Source: Macrococcoides bohemicum
Lineage (GTDB): Bacteria > Bacillota > Bacilli > Staphylococcales > Staphylococcaceae
Reading direction: 5' to 3' (one strand)
Length of the DNA: 36,512 nucleotides
NCBI RefSeq assembly: GCF_042658685.1
Contig: NZ_JBHSQY010000011.1
Made by a program: the position numbers and the translations under genes. Numbering within the stretch: the first letter of the stretch is position 1; every line of letters begins with the position of its first letter. The notes below the pieces were generated by a model. It worked only from the letters and a program-made list of their open reading frames with translations, was not told the DNA's origin and ran no database searches. Positions 1-8,762 of this stretch are shown here, one piece after another.

Positions 1-100
1 ACTCTCGCGGATCGTAAGACCAACTACCATCGGCGCTAGAGAGCTTAACTTCTGTGTTCGGTATGGGAACAGGTGTGACCTCTCTGCCATCGTCACCAGA
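1..100 (-). rRNA. rrf: 5S ribosomal RNA, 3' end cut by window edge
   Basis: Read on the minus strand this begins TCTGGTGACG and contains the 5S hallmark CACACCTGTTCCCATACC followed by GAACACAGAAGTTAAG. The 5' end is at about position 100. Comparison with the copy at the right edge shows the last 15 or so 3' nucleotides lie beyond base 1. It follows lysS directly, with its own promoter, and no 16S or 23S gene lies between. Such a leading 5S before a tRNA cluster and rRNA operon is the arrangement I recall downstream of lysS in Staphylococcus aureus; the rest lies outside the window. Confidence 0.95.
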
Positions 101-229
101 CAAATTTTCAATACTTATATAAGTATAACAGCTTCGAAGATTATTTCAATAGTAAATTTTACACTGCGTTCATGAACTTTACAATTGATTAACTTTCTTA
201 ATATGCCACTCGTTGTAAGCGACTTTTTA

Positions 230-258
230 ATAATACGTAATTTGAATTGTAAAGTCAA
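230..258 (-). promoter_or_regulatory. rrn-type sigma-A promoter for the left 5S locus
   Basis: On the minus strand there is TTGACT (253-258), a 17-nt spacer and TATTAT (230-235), close to the housekeeping consensus. Transcription would start near 223 and run about 120 nt before the 5S 5' end at 100. It lies after the lysS terminator, so the 5S and whatever follows form a separate unit. Confidence 0.8.
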
Positions 259-321
259 CGCTTTTTCTTTATTTTTTTCTATTTTTTAAAAGAAAGTAAA
301 TTCTGATAATTTTTACAGAAT

Positions 322-365
322 AAAAAAGACTCTAAATCCTTGATAAATAAGGATTTAGAGTCTTT
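322..365 (-). terminator. lysS intrinsic terminator
   Basis: The arms at 325-341 and 349-365 are perfectly complementary over 17 bp with a 7-nt loop. The minus-strand transcript then has a run of U (322-327). It begins 13 nt after the lysS stop codon and ends the fol-dusB-lysS unit. Confidence 0.93.
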
Positions 366-378
366 AAGTATGATTCGA

Positions 379-1866
379 TTATTTATGTCTCATATAAGGG
401 AATAATAATACGTCACGAATAGATGCACTGTTTGTCAGCAACATCACTAAACGGTCAATACCAATTCCTAATCCACCTGTTGGCGGCATGCCGTATTCTA
501 ATGCTTCGATGTAATCTTCATCCATCTCATGTGCTTCATCGTTACCTGCAGCTTTTTCTTCCATTTGTGCTAAGAAACGTTGTTTTTGATCGATTGGATC
601 GTTTAATTCTGTAAATGCATTTGCATGCTCACGACGTACGATAAATAATTCAAAACGATCTGTAAAGCGTGGATCTTTTGGATTTTGTTTAGCAAGTGGA
701 GATACTTCCACTGGATGTCCATAAATAAATGTAGGCTGTACTAAGTTTTCTTCTACTTTTTGTTCGAAGAATTCATTTAAGATGTGACCGTATTTCATAT
801 TCGGTTTAACTTCAACACCGTGTTCTTTAGCAAGACTATGTGCTTCTTCGTCAGTTTTCACTTCATAGAAATCAACACCTGTGTATTCTTTAACAGCATC
901 AACCATATGCCATCTACGCCATTTTGGTGCTAAGTTAATTTGTTCGCCTGCATAATCAACGGTTGTAGAACCTGTAACTTTTTCAGCAATATGTGCTACC
1001 ATTTCTTCTGTTAAATCCATAATATCGTTATAGTCTGCATATGCTTCGTATAATTCAATCATCGTAAACTCAGGATTATGTCGTGTTGAAATACCTTCAT
1101 TACGGAATACGCGGCCGATTTCATATACTTTTTCTAATCCACCAACAATTAAACGTTTTAAGTGTAATTCGATTGCAATACGCATATAAAGTTCCATATC
1201 TAATGCATTATGGTGTGTAACGAACGGACGTGCAGCAGCACCACCAGCGATAGTATGCATCATAGGTGTTTCTACTTCTAAGAAACCTTTCGCATTTAAG
1301 TAACTACGCATCTCCTGAATGATTTTACTACGCGTAATGAAAGTTTGTGTAGATTCTTCACTTGTGATTAAGTCTAAATAACGTTGACGATAACGTTGCT
1401 CAACGTCCTGTAATCCGTGGAATTTATCCGGTAATGGACGAAGTGCTTTTGATAATAGTGTAAACGACTTGGCTTTAACAGAAAGTTCTCCAGTGTTCGT
1501 TTTGAACATCACACCCTCAATACCAACGATATCGCCTAGATCAGCATTGTTCCATAATTCGAACTGTTCGTCACCAACCGCATCTTTACGAACATAGATT
1601 TGAATTTGTCCATCTAAATCTTTAACGTGAGCAAATCCCGCTTTACCTTTACCGCGTTTTGTCATGATACGTCCAGCGAAAGATACTTTTGATTCTTCTT
1701 CTTTATCATGTAATTCTTCTTTAGAAAAAGCATCCCAATCTGCTTTTAACGAAGCAGAAGTTGCTGTTCTCACAAATTTTTGACCAAATGGATCGATCCC
1801 CTGGTCTAATAAATCTTGCATTTTTTGACGACGTACCAACATTTGGTCGTTTAATTCTTCTGTCAT
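379..1866 (-). CDS. lysS: Lysyl-tRNA synthetase, class II
   Basis: LysRS charges tRNA-Lys with lysine in the cytoplasm using ATP. The 495-aa product has the class II layout. The N-terminal OB-fold anticodon-binding domain covers roughly residues 50-150 and includes GRIMTKRGKGKAGF. Motif 2 is FRNEGISTRHNPEFTMIELY and motif 3 is GLGIGIDRLVMLLTN near the C terminus, followed by the typical SIRDVLLFPYMR ending. The open frame extends 28 codons upstream, but the chosen ATG (1866) sits 9 nt after AGGAG and gives MTEELNDQ, the length usual for Gram-positive LysRS. The ATG lies 4 nt after the dusB stop, so it is the last gene of the folP-folB-folK-dusB-lysS unit. Identification is secure. Confidence 0.97.
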   Translation of the reverse strand: MTEELNDQMLVRRQKMQDLLDQGIDPFGQKFVRTATSASLKADWDAFSKEELHDKEEESKVSFAGRIMTKRGKGKAGFAHVKDLDGQIQIYVRKDAVGDEQFELWNNADLGDIVGIEGVMFKTNTGELSVKAKSFTLLSKALRPLPDKFHGLQDVEQRYRQRYLDLITSEESTQTFITRSKIIQEMRSYLNAKGFLEVETPMMHTIAGGAAARPFVTHHNALDMELYMRIAIELHLKRLIVGGLEKVYEIGRVFRNEGISTRHNPEFTMIELYEAYADYNDIMDLTEEMVAHIAEKVTGSTTVDYAGEQINLAPKWRRWHMVDAVKEYTGVDFYEVKTDEEAHSLAKEHGVEVKPNMKYGHILNEFFEQKVEENLVQPTFIYGHPVEVSPLAKQNPKDPRFTDRFELFIVRREHANAFTELNDPIDQKQRFLAQMEEKAAGNDEAHEMDEDYIEALEYGMPPTGGLGIGIDRLVMLLTNSASIRDVLLFPYMRHK

Positions 1867-1870
1867 TTCA

Positions 1871-2884
1871 TTACACTCCTTCTGCGATTTTAGATTCTTC
1901 ATTTTTCTCTGCTTCAATAACATATGTTTCGAATGATTTAAGTATATCAACTAATTCGTCGCGTGTCTCAGCTTGATTGATTAACTTACGTGCTTTACCA
2001 TTACCACGAATTCCTTTTAAATACCATGATGCATGTTTACGCATTTCCATTACAGCTACTTTTTCACCCTTTAATTCAATTAAACGGTCTAGATGAAGCG
2101 TTGCAACTTTCATCTTCTCTGAAATATGCGGCTCAGGCATTAATTCACCAGTTTCCAGATAATGCACTGTACGATAGATCATCCATGGATTTCCTAATGC
2201 TTCACGGCCAATCATTACCGCATCAACACCAGTTTCATCAAGCATCTTCTTCGCAAGTTCAGGGCTTGTTACATCACCATTACCGATAACAGGAATACTT
2301 ACGGCTTCTTTTACTTGGCGAATAACATCCCAGTCCGCATGTCCTTCATACATTTGAACACGTGTTCTACCATGCACCGCGATTGCTGATGCGCCAGCTT
2401 TCTCAATCATCTTTGCATTTTCTACAGCATAAATATGTTCATCATCCCAACCAATACGCATCTTTACAGTAACTGGTTTGTTTACTGCTTCAACAACTGC
2501 TGACACCATTTCATAAATTTTAGGTGGGTCAAGCAACCATCTTGCACCTGCTTCACATTTAATAATCTTTGAAACAGGACATCCCATATTAATATCGATA
2601 ATATCTGCTGTTGTATTTTGATCAACATATTTAGCCGCTTCGACTAACGTTTCTTTTTCACCACCGAATATCTGTAACGATAACGGTCTTTCATTCTCAT
2701 CAATATAAAGCATTTTCATCGTTTTTTCATTATTGAAAAGAATCGCTTTATCACTTACCATTTCAGCGCATACTAAACCTGCACCAAATTCTTTTACTGT
2801 TAATCTAAACGCCGCATTACACACACCAGCCATCGGTGCGAGCACAACTTTATTATTTATTTCAATATCTCCAATTTTCCACAT
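1871..2884 (-). CDS. dusB: tRNA-dihydrouridine synthase, DusB-like
   Basis: This flavoenzyme reduces specific uridines of tRNA to dihydrouridine with NADPH. The 337-aa protein begins with the Dus signature VVLAPMAGVCNAAFR, which binds FMN. It carries the catalytic cysteine in DINMGCPV (Cys102), then VKMRIGWDD, an AVHGRTR motif and IPVIGNGDV with DAVMIGREALGNPW, the phosphate-binding end of the TIM barrel. A helical recognition domain fills the C terminus. The start follows a GAGGG ribosome site. It sits between folK (10 nt gap) and lysS (4 nt gap), the order in Bacillus, where the homologue is yacF. Which tRNA position it modifies cannot be read from sequence. Confidence 0.93.
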   Translation of the reverse strand: MWKIGDIEINNKVVLAPMAGVCNAAFRLTVKEFGAGLVCAEMVSDKAILFNNEKTMKMLYIDENERPLSLQIFGGEKETLVEAAKYVDQNTTADIIDINMGCPVSKIIKCEAGARWLLDPPKIYEMVSAVVEAVNKPVTVKMRIGWDDEHIYAVENAKMIEKAGASAIAVHGRTRVQMYEGHADWDVIRQVKEAVSIPVIGNGDVTSPELAKKMLDETGVDAVMIGREALGNPWMIYRTVHYLETGELMPEPHISEKMKVATLHLDRLIELKGEKVAVMEMRKHASWYLKGIRGNGKARKLINQAETRDELVDILKSFETYVIEAEKNEESKIAEGV

Positions 2885-2894
2885 ATACTTACCC

Positions 2895-3371
2895 TCACTT
2901 ATAAATTCTTACATCCGGGTCCAAAGTTACGATATCACTTATCTTTTTATTTAATACTGGATGAATTGCCTGCGAGGCAATTTCATTCAGAGGAATTAAT
3001 ACAAAACTTCTCTCATGCATAAATGGATGTGGTACTTTTAATCGCTCACTATCCATTACTAAATCATCAAACAATACAATATCTAAATCGATTGTTCTCG
3101 GTCCCCAGTGAATCTTGCGAACACGATTGAGCTTTAATTCAATTGCCTGAATATTGTCTAACAATTCTATCGGTGACAAATTGGTTTCTAGTGCGACAAC
3201 ACCATTCAAAAAGTCATCTTGCTCAACACCACCTACTGGCGCTGTTTCGTAAAGACTTGAAATCTTCGTCACCTTTGTCTCTGGAAGAGTATTTAACAAG
3301 TTCAAAGCATCGTTAATTTGTCGTTCTCTATCACCCATATTACTGCCAAAGCTTAAATATACTGTCGTCAT
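2895..3371 (-). CDS. folK: 6-hydroxymethyl-7,8-dihydropterin pyrophosphokinase (HPPK)
   Basis: HPPK transfers pyrophosphate from ATP to 6-hydroxymethyl-dihydropterin, giving the substrate of FolP in folate synthesis. The 158-aa protein starts VYLSFGSNMGDR, has the pterin-loop segment LYETAPVGGVEQDDFLNGV and the family signature HWGPRTIDLDIVLFDD, which holds the two metal-binding aspartates. PHPFMHERSFVLIPLNEI follows. All conserved positions expected of a 160-residue HPPK are present. The start is 2 nt after the folB stop with GAGG upstream, so translation is probably coupled. Confidence 0.96.
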   Translation of the reverse strand: MTTVYLSFGSNMGDRERQINDALNLLNTLPETKVTKISSLYETAPVGGVEQDDFLNGVVALETNLSPIELLDNIQAIELKLNRVRKIHWGPRTIDLDIVLFDDLVMDSERLKVPHPFMHERSFVLIPLNEIASQAIHPVLNKKISDIVTLDPDVRIYK

Positions 3372-3373
3372 AA

Positions 3374-3730
3374 CTACCTCGTTCTATGAATTTCTACACC
3401 TACACCATCATACACACCTGGTATTGGTGGATTCATTTTTGTAATTTTGACTTTTAAGGCCATTATCTGATTATAGTGACTGAAGAGTATTTTTGCAATA
3501 CGTTCGGCTACATGTTCTAATAATTTTGACTGAATAGACATTTCCGCCTTAATATCTTCATAAACCATTCCATAGTTTACGGTATGATCAAGGTCATCAG
3601 TTTCGCCCGCTTTTTTTAAATCTACATCAAGCTCAACATCAACGATAAATATTTGCCCTATCTGGTTCTCCGCTTCAAATACACCATGATATGCATAAAA
3701 CTGCATACCCGTTAAAAATATTTTATCCAT
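3374..3730 (-). CDS. folB: Dihydroneopterin aldolase
   Basis: FolB cleaves 7,8-dihydroneopterin to 6-hydroxymethyl-dihydropterin and glycolaldehyde. The 118-aa protein has the usual opening FLTGMQFYAYHGVFEAENQIGQ, with the glutamate and tyrosine region of the active site, and the C-terminal VKITKMNPPIP segment with the conserved lysine. Family members of 115-125 aa form octamers. The ATG overlaps the end of folP by 8 nt and its AAAGGAG ribosome site is inside folP, so the two are translationally coupled. Confidence 0.96.
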   Translation of the reverse strand: MDKIFLTGMQFYAYHGVFEAENQIGQIFIVDVELDVDLKKAGETDDLDHTVNYGMVYEDIKAEMSIQSKLLEHVAERIAKILFSHYNQIMALKVKITKMNPPIPGVYDGVGVEIHRTR

Positions 3731-4511
3731 TGTAGTCTCCTTTAAGTTGATCCATCACTTTAATAAAGCGCGCATTCATTTGTACATTATGAACACGAAC
3801 AGCATCGACACCTGCATTAATTCCGATTGCAGTAGTAGCCAGCGTACCTTCGTCACGTTCAATCGGTGTTGTTTCTCCACCTAGCAGCTCTTTTACCATA
3901 CGTTTACGACTTGTTGCAAGCAGCACTTTATAATCCAGCGCAACAAGTTCATCTAAACGATGCATCACCTTGATTTCCTGTTCGCGTGACTTCGCAAATC
4001 CGATACCTGGATCAATCCATATTTTATCACGTTCAATGCCACACGCTTGTGCTTTATTCGCCTGCGTACATAAATCTGTCACCATATGTTCCATAATGTC
4101 GCCAACAACTTCTTCTTTTGCATTATGCATTAAAATAATTTCGGCATTATATTTTTTTACGACTTCAAATATATTCGGATCATATTTTCCTGCCCACTGA
4201 TCATTGATGATATGTGCACCATGCTGAAGCGCTGCTTCTGCGACTTCACTTCTAAAAGTATCGACAGAAATAAGCGCATCGACATCTTTAAGCGCCTTTA
4301 ATACCGGTACGACACGATTCAATTCTTCTTCTATAGAAATCTCACTATAACCAGGACGCGTTGAGTAGCCGCCAATATCGATAATGTCGGCACCTTGCGC
4401 TATCATTTCATGCACGCGTGCTACAGCGTTATCAACGGCGTTATATTGCCCACCATCAGAAAATGAATCAGGTGTTACATTTAGAATTCCCATTACTAAT
4501 GTCTGCTTCAT
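3723..4511 (-). CDS. folP: Dihydropteroate synthase
   Basis: DHPS condenses hydroxymethyl-dihydropterin pyrophosphate with p-aminobenzoate and is the target of sulfonamides. Both pterin-binding signatures are present: MGILNVTPDSFSDGG near the N terminus and DIGGYSTRPGY about 45 residues later. The conserved TSRKRMVKELLGG and DAVRVHNV segments near the C terminus are also intact. Two adjacent ATG codons follow GGAGG. The second (4511) has the better 8-nt spacing and matches the length of staphylococcal homologues (262 aa); 4514 is the alternative. It is first in folP-folB-folK-dusB-lysS. No pabA, pabB or pabC genes lie nearby, unlike in Bacillus. Confidence 0.95.
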   Translation of the reverse strand: MKQTLVMGILNVTPDSFSDGGQYNAVDNAVARVHEMIAQGADIIDIGGYSTRPGYSEISIEEELNRVVPVLKALKDVDALISVDTFRSEVAEAALQHGAHIINDQWAGKYDPNIFEVVKKYNAEIILMHNAKEEVVGDIMEHMVTDLCTQANKAQACGIERDKIWIDPGIGFAKSREQEIKVMHRLDELVALDYKVLLATSRKRMVKELLGGETTPIERDEGTLATTAIGINAGVDAVRVHNVQMNARFIKVMDQLKGDYNG

Positions 4512-4540
4512 CATTTTTACCTCCACAGTATATTCATTTC

Positions 4541-4549
4541 ATTATAACA
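4541..4549 (-). promoter_or_regulatory. Extended -10 promoter for the folP operon
   Basis: The minus strand reads TTGTTATAAT: a perfect TATAAT (4541-4546) with the extended TGN element and no convincing -35. It lies between the cysK terminator and the folP ribosome site, where the fol-lysS unit needs a start. Confidence 0.6.
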
Positions 4550-4561
4550 AAATTACTATAA

Positions 4562-4593
4562 TAAAAATAAGACTGAGACTTTTCGTCTCAGTC
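4562..4593 (-). terminator. cysK intrinsic terminator
   Basis: A 9-bp GACTGAGAC/GTCTCAGTC stem (4571-4579 with 4585-4593) and a 5-nt loop are followed on the minus strand by TTATTTTTAT. It starts 14 nt after the cysK stop. Confidence 0.88.
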
Positions 4594-4607
4594 TATATTG
4601 ATATGAA

Positions 4608-5540
4608 TTAGTCCTGAAGGTTCGCAAATAAAGGTGTAGATAAATATCGTTCTCCGTTACTTGGTAAAATTGCTACGACATTCTTACCACTACCTAATTC
4701 AACCGCTTTATCTATTGCCGCTTTAATTGCTGCTCCAGAAGAAATACCAGCTAATATTCCTTCTTCACGTGCTACTAAACGACTTGTCTCCATCGCTTCC
4801 TCATTTGTAACTTGCGTAATGCCTGTGTAAATTTCAGCGTTTAACGTTTTAGGTACAAATCCTGCACCAATACCCTGGATTTTATGCGGCCCTGGCTGTC
4901 CACCACTTAATACTGGTGAATCAGTTGGTTCTACTGCAATAATTTCAACATCTGGATTGTGTGCTTTTAATACTGCACCGGCTCCTGATAAAGTACCACC
5001 AGTACCAACTCCTGAAATAAATGCATCAATTGATAATCCTTCCATCGCTTTAACAATTTCAGGACCCGTCGTTAATTTATGCACTTCAGGATTCGACATA
5101 TTCTCGAATTGCTGTGGCATAAAGTAACCGTGCTCATCTTTTAGTTCATTTGCTTTTGCAATCGCACCTTTCATACCTTCAACACCCGGTGTTAACACTA
5201 ACGTTGCACCGTATGCTTTAAGCAATGTACGACGCTCCTGACTCATTGTATCAGGCATCACTAAAGTAGCTTTGTAACCTTTTGCTGCTGCGACCATCGC
5301 TAAACCAATCCCTGTGTTACCTGAAGTCGGCTCTACTATATTATCTCCTGGTTTAATGATTCCTTCTTTTTCAGCAGCTTCGATCATCGCTAAAGCAATT
5401 CTATCTTTCACTGAACTACCTGGGTTTTGATACTCTAATTTCACATATACATCTGCAGCACCTTCAGGCACAACATTGTTTAATTTCACTAATGGCGTAT
5501 TTCCAATTAAATCAGTAACGCGTTCCACTCTTAATGACAT
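4608..5540 (-). CDS. cysK: Cysteine synthase (O-acetylserine sulfhydrylase)
   Basis: This PLP enzyme makes cysteine from O-acetylserine and sulfide. Numbered from the chosen start, the PLP lysine is Lys45 in NPGSSVKDRIA, the substrate loop TSGNTG is at 72-77, and the phosphate-binding loop GTGGT is at 179-183. The C-terminal LPSNGERYLSTPLF closes the active site. GGAGG is followed by ATGATG; the second ATG (5540) has 8-nt spacing and gives 310 aa, the usual length, while 5543 would add one Met. It is followed by its own terminator and preceded by an extended -10 promoter, so it looks like a single-gene unit. Confidence 0.95.
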   Translation of the reverse strand: MSLRVERVTDLIGNTPLVKLNNVVPEGAADVYVKLEYQNPGSSVKDRIALAMIEAAEKEGIIKPGDNIVEPTSGNTGIGLAMVAAAKGYKATLVMPDTMSQERRTLLKAYGATLVLTPGVEGMKGAIAKANELKDEHGYFMPQQFENMSNPEVHKLTTGPEIVKAMEGLSIDAFISGVGTGGTLSGAGAVLKAHNPDVEIIAVEPTDSPVLSGGQPGPHKIQGIGAGFVPKTLNAEIYTGITQVTNEEAMETSRLVAREEGILAGISSGAAIKAAIDKAVELGSGKNVVAILPSNGERYLSTPLFANLQD

Positions 5541-5590
5541 CATATTTTCCTCCAAATTGTAAAATTATTCTTACTTTTTTCATCGGAATA

Positions 5591-5599
5591 AGTATATCA
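5591..5599 (-). promoter_or_regulatory. Extended -10 promoter for cysK
   Basis: The minus strand has TTGATATACT: TATACT (5591-5596) preceded by TGA, with no good -35 at 17 nt. It lies between the hslO stop and the cysK start. I do not see a recognisable CymR site, though I cannot exclude one. Confidence 0.5.
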
Positions 5600-5628
5600 A
5601 AATTAACATTTAAATAAAAATAATCCGT

Positions 5629-6501
5629 TTACGCGATGATGCTACGTAACTCGTCAGGTGTAAAATTATATTTCTCACGACAGAAATGACATTCAACTTC
5701 TGCGCCGCCATCTTCTTCTATCATGGATTCAACTTCTGCTTCACCGAGTCCTTTGATTGCAGTTAAGAATTTCTCTTTGCCACAATTACACTTAAACTCA
5801 ATTGGCATCGTATCGATAATACGAATATTATCTTCACCCAATATCTCTTCTAAAATTTGTTCAGGTGATAACCCTTTATCAATCAGATTAGAGATGGGTT
5901 CCATATTGTTAATGCGTTCTTCTAAAAACGAAATCGTTTCTTCGCTGGCAAATGGCAATAACTGAATAATAAATCCACCGGCTGCCTGTGTTAATTCTTC
6001 AGGTGTACACAACACGCCTAAGCCAACTGCTGCCGGTACCTGTTCACTTGTTGCAAAATAGTAGGCAAAATCTTCTGCGATTTCTCCGTTATGAATTTCT
6101 GTTGAACCAGTAAAATAATCTCGCATACCGATATCTTTAACGACATTAATATAACCACTGCGCCCTACCGCTTCACCAACATCCATTTTTCCCGGTCTAA
6201 TCGATTCCACCTGTACATGAGGATTTTGAACATAACCACGTACTTCACCTTTTGCATTTGCGTCAACAACAATTTGACCAAGTGGCCCACCACCGTTAAT
6301 TGTTACCGTTAATTTCTCTTCGTTCTTAAGCATCGCACCCATCATTGCACCAACTGTCAAAGTACGACCAAGCGCAGCAGTACCAACACGCCACGTATCA
6401 TGTTTTTCCCTTGCAGTTTCGACTAAATTTGTTGTTCTTACACTAAATGCACGCACTTCATCATTAAATGCTAATGCTCTTACTAAATAATCTTTCGTCA
6501 T
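5629..6501 (-). CDS. hslO: Redox-regulated chaperone Hsp33
   Basis: Hsp33 is a cytosolic holdase that unfolds and dimerises when its zinc-bound cysteines are oxidised, protecting proteins under oxidative stress. The 290-aa product has the Hsp33 core, with DTWRVGTAALGRTLTVGAMM near residues 36-55 and NGGGPLGQIVVDANAKGEVRGY cut by a conserved glycine-rich turn. The C-terminal redox switch has the expected four cysteines, CNC (238 and 240) and CHFC (271 and 274). AAAGGAG stands 7 nt before the ATG. The ftsH terminator ends right at this ribosome site, leaving no room for a promoter in between. Confidence 0.96.
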   Translation of the reverse strand: MTKDYLVRALAFNDEVRAFSVRTTNLVETAREKHDTWRVGTAALGRTLTVGAMMGAMLKNEEKLTVTINGGGPLGQIVVDANAKGEVRGYVQNPHVQVESIRPGKMDVGEAVGRSGYINVVKDIGMRDYFTGSTEIHNGEIAEDFAYYFATSEQVPAAVGLGVLCTPEELTQAAGGFIIQLLPFASEETISFLEERINNMEPISNLIDKGLSPEQILEEILGEDNIRIIDTMPIEFKCNCGKEKFLTAIKGLGEAEVESMIEEDGGAEVECHFCREKYNFTPDELRSIIA

Positions 6502-6516
6502 TCTTTTTCTCCTTTT

Positions 6517-6555
6517 AAAAAGAGGCGGATTCGAAGCAACGCTTCTTCTCCGCCT
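6517..6555 (-). terminator. Terminator-like hairpin between ftsH and hslO
   Basis: The outer arms AGGCGG/CCGCCT (6523-6528 with 6550-6555) and inner arms GAAGC/GCTTC (6533-6537 with 6541-6545) form a two-part stem. Five U follow on the minus strand (6517-6521). The hslO Shine-Dalgarno sequence begins within about 2 nt of the U run. Confidence 0.75.
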
Positions 6556-6561
6556 TCAATT

Positions 6562-8637
6562 TTAGAATTTATCTTTGTCTAATTTATCAACTTTTGGTTC
6601 TGGTTCATTTTCCGATTCATCGATTGGCGCGTCAGGATTTTTTAATTGTTCCTTAACTTCTTCGTATGAAGAACCTGCGTCCTCTGAATCATTACCTTCA
6701 ACATCTTTAACTGTCACTCTAGAATCATCGGTATTATCTACAACTACTTCTTTTTCTTTCATGTGATATAGATGTGAATCATCATAGCTTACTTCCGGTA
6801 AAGTACCGTCAACGAATAAACTATTGATTTGGTTTGCTACTAATGTTTCTTCTGTCAATAATGTCTTCGCAATTAAATCAAGTTTATCCTGATGTTTAAG
6901 AAGGATTTCTTTACATCTTGCATAACTTTCTTTAATAATGCGTTGAACTTCAAGATCAATTTCATACGCAATCTGATCTGAGTAGTTCGGTTCATGACCC
7001 ATGTCACGACCTAAGAATACTTCTCCTTGCGTTTGACCGAATTGTAATGGTCCAAGCTTATCACTCATACCATATTCAGTTACCATCTTACGTGCAATAC
7101 CTGTTGCACGCTGGAAGTCATTATGCGCACCTGTAGATACTTCACCGAATGTGATTTCTTCTGCTACACGTCCACCTAATAATCCGACAATCTTATCTAA
7201 TAATTCAGGTTTAGTCATAAAATAACGATCTTGTTTCGGTAACATCATCGCATATCCACCAGCTTGACCACGTGGCACGATTGTAACTTTATGTACCATT
7301 TCTGCTTCATCTAATACACAACCGATAATTGTATGTCCCGCTTCATGCCATGCAACGATATTTCTTTCTTTCTCAGAAATAACACGTGATTTCTTCGCTG
7401 GGCCTGCAATAACACGGTCTGTTGCTTCATCAATATCACGCATATCAATCTTCGCCTTACCTTGACGTGCAGCGACAAGCGCTGCTTCGTTTAATAAGTT
7501 CTCTAAGTCTGCACCAGAGAAACCAGGTGTACGTTGACTTAAAGCTTTTAAATCTACTGTTTCATCAAGTGGTTTATTACGCGCATGTACTTTAAGTACT
7601 GCTTCACGGCCTTTAACATCCGGAGCTCCAACTTGAATTTGACGGTCAAAACGTCCAGGACGTAATAACGCTGGATCTAAAATATCAGGTCTGTTTGTCG
7701 CAGCAATCATAATGATGCCTTCGTTCTCACCGAAACCATCCATCTCAACTAATAATTGGTTCAATGTTTGTTCACGTTCATCGTGCCCACCACCGACACC
7801 AGCACCACGCTGACGTCCTACTGCATCAATCTCATCGATGAAAATGATACATGGCGCATTTTTCTTAGCATTTTCGAACAGGTCACGTACACGACTGGCA
7901 CCGACACCGACGAACATTTCAACGAAGTCAGAACCACTGATAGAGAAGAATGGCACGCCCGCTTCACCAGCAACTGCACGCGCGATTAACGTTTTACCTG
8001 TACCTGGAGGTCCTACTAAAAGCACACCTTTAGGAATACGTGCGCCCATTTTCACAAATTTACGATTATCTTTTAAGAAATCTACAATTTCAATTAATTC
8101 TGCTTTCTCTTCATCTGCTCCAGCTACATCTTTAAAGCGCACTTTTTTCTTTTTATCATCATAGAGCTTCGCTTTAGACTTACCGAAGTTCATAACACGG
8201 CCACCACCACCGCCGCCTTGTGATTGAGATAGGAAGAAAATAAAGACAAATGCTAATAATAATAATGGAATTAATGTACTTAACATACCTAAAAATACAT
8301 TTTCTTTATCAGCTGGCTTTATATCAAATTTCAAATCACCATCTTGCTCTTCAGCAATTTTAGTGATTTTATCTAAATCTTTTTGGTTGTTATACATCAA
8401 TACTGATGTAAATGTTTCATTTGGTTTAGCACCTTTTAATGTTCCCTTGACTAAATATACATCTTGTCCAGGCTGGATCGTCATTTCTTTAACATTACCT
8501 TTTTCCAGCTGAGACATTAACTTCGTGTATGTCATCTGTTTTGGCATCGAACCCGTGCCATTAATCATTGAAAACACACCGAATAAGACGATACCTATTA
8601 GTGTTACCATCAATATACTACGAAAGGCTTTTTGCAT
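6562..8637 (-). CDS. ftsH: ATP-dependent zinc metalloprotease FtsH
   Basis: FtsH is the membrane AAA+ protease that extracts and degrades unneeded or damaged membrane and soluble proteins. The 691-aa product has a transmembrane helix at about residues 7-25, an extracytoplasmic domain, and a second helix at about 114-137 followed by a glycine-rich linker. The AAA module has Walker A GPPGTGKT (209-216), Walker B IIFIDEID (264-271) and the second region of homology ATNRPDILDPALLRPGRFD. The zinc site HEAGH is at 431-435. The C terminus is a long acidic, probably disordered tail. AGGAGG lies 9 nt before the start. The hpt-ftsH order is as in Bacillus. Confidence 0.98.
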   Translation of the reverse strand: MQKAFRSILMVTLIGIVLFGVFSMINGTGSMPKQMTYTKLMSQLEKGNVKEMTIQPGQDVYLVKGTLKGAKPNETFTSVLMYNNQKDLDKITKIAEEQDGDLKFDIKPADKENVFLGMLSTLIPLLLLAFVFIFFLSQSQGGGGGGRVMNFGKSKAKLYDDKKKKVRFKDVAGADEEKAELIEIVDFLKDNRKFVKMGARIPKGVLLVGPPGTGKTLIARAVAGEAGVPFFSISGSDFVEMFVGVGASRVRDLFENAKKNAPCIIFIDEIDAVGRQRGAGVGGGHDEREQTLNQLLVEMDGFGENEGIIMIAATNRPDILDPALLRPGRFDRQIQVGAPDVKGREAVLKVHARNKPLDETVDLKALSQRTPGFSGADLENLLNEAALVAARQGKAKIDMRDIDEATDRVIAGPAKKSRVISEKERNIVAWHEAGHTIIGCVLDEAEMVHKVTIVPRGQAGGYAMMLPKQDRYFMTKPELLDKIVGLLGGRVAEEITFGEVSTGAHNDFQRATGIARKMVTEYGMSDKLGPLQFGQTQGEVFLGRDMGHEPNYSDQIAYEIDLEVQRIIKESYARCKEILLKHQDKLDLIAKTLLTEETLVANQINSLFVDGTLPEVSYDDSHLYHMKEKEVVVDNTDDSRVTVKDVEGNDSEDAGSSYEEVKEQLKNPDAPIDESENEPEPKVDKLDKDKF

Positions 8638-8675
8638 TCACGTTGTCCTCCTACCTATTTGTAAAGCTAACAAAG

Positions 8676-8684
8676 ATTTTAACA
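8676..8684 (-). promoter_or_regulatory. Extended -10 promoter candidate for ftsH
   Basis: The minus strand reads TGTTAAAAT (TAAAAT at 8676-8681 with TGN in front), 39 nt before the ftsH start. A TTGAAC hexamer lies upstream but at only 14 nt. The 125-nt gap between hpt and ftsH contains no terminator I can defend. Confidence 0.45.
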
Positions 8685-8762
8685 TAATAAATGTTGTTCA
8701 ATCTACTAATTAAACTTACACAATTTTTACAAATTTTATTTTCTTTTCAGTGCAATGCTTCA

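Noticed and set aside
1867..1950. N-terminal extension of lysS by 28 residues
   Set aside because: It overlaps the dusB coding end and ignores the AGGAG 9 nt before the internal ATG, which gives the normal length.
1990..2289. Plus-strand 99-aa frame opposite dusB
   Set aside because: It is the complement of a conserved enzyme, has no ribosome site and an implausible His/Leu/Ser-rich composition.
7756..8164. Plus-strand open frames of 77 and 108 aa antisense to ftsH
   Set aside because: They mirror the conserved AAA coding sequence, lack ribosome sites and resemble no known protein.
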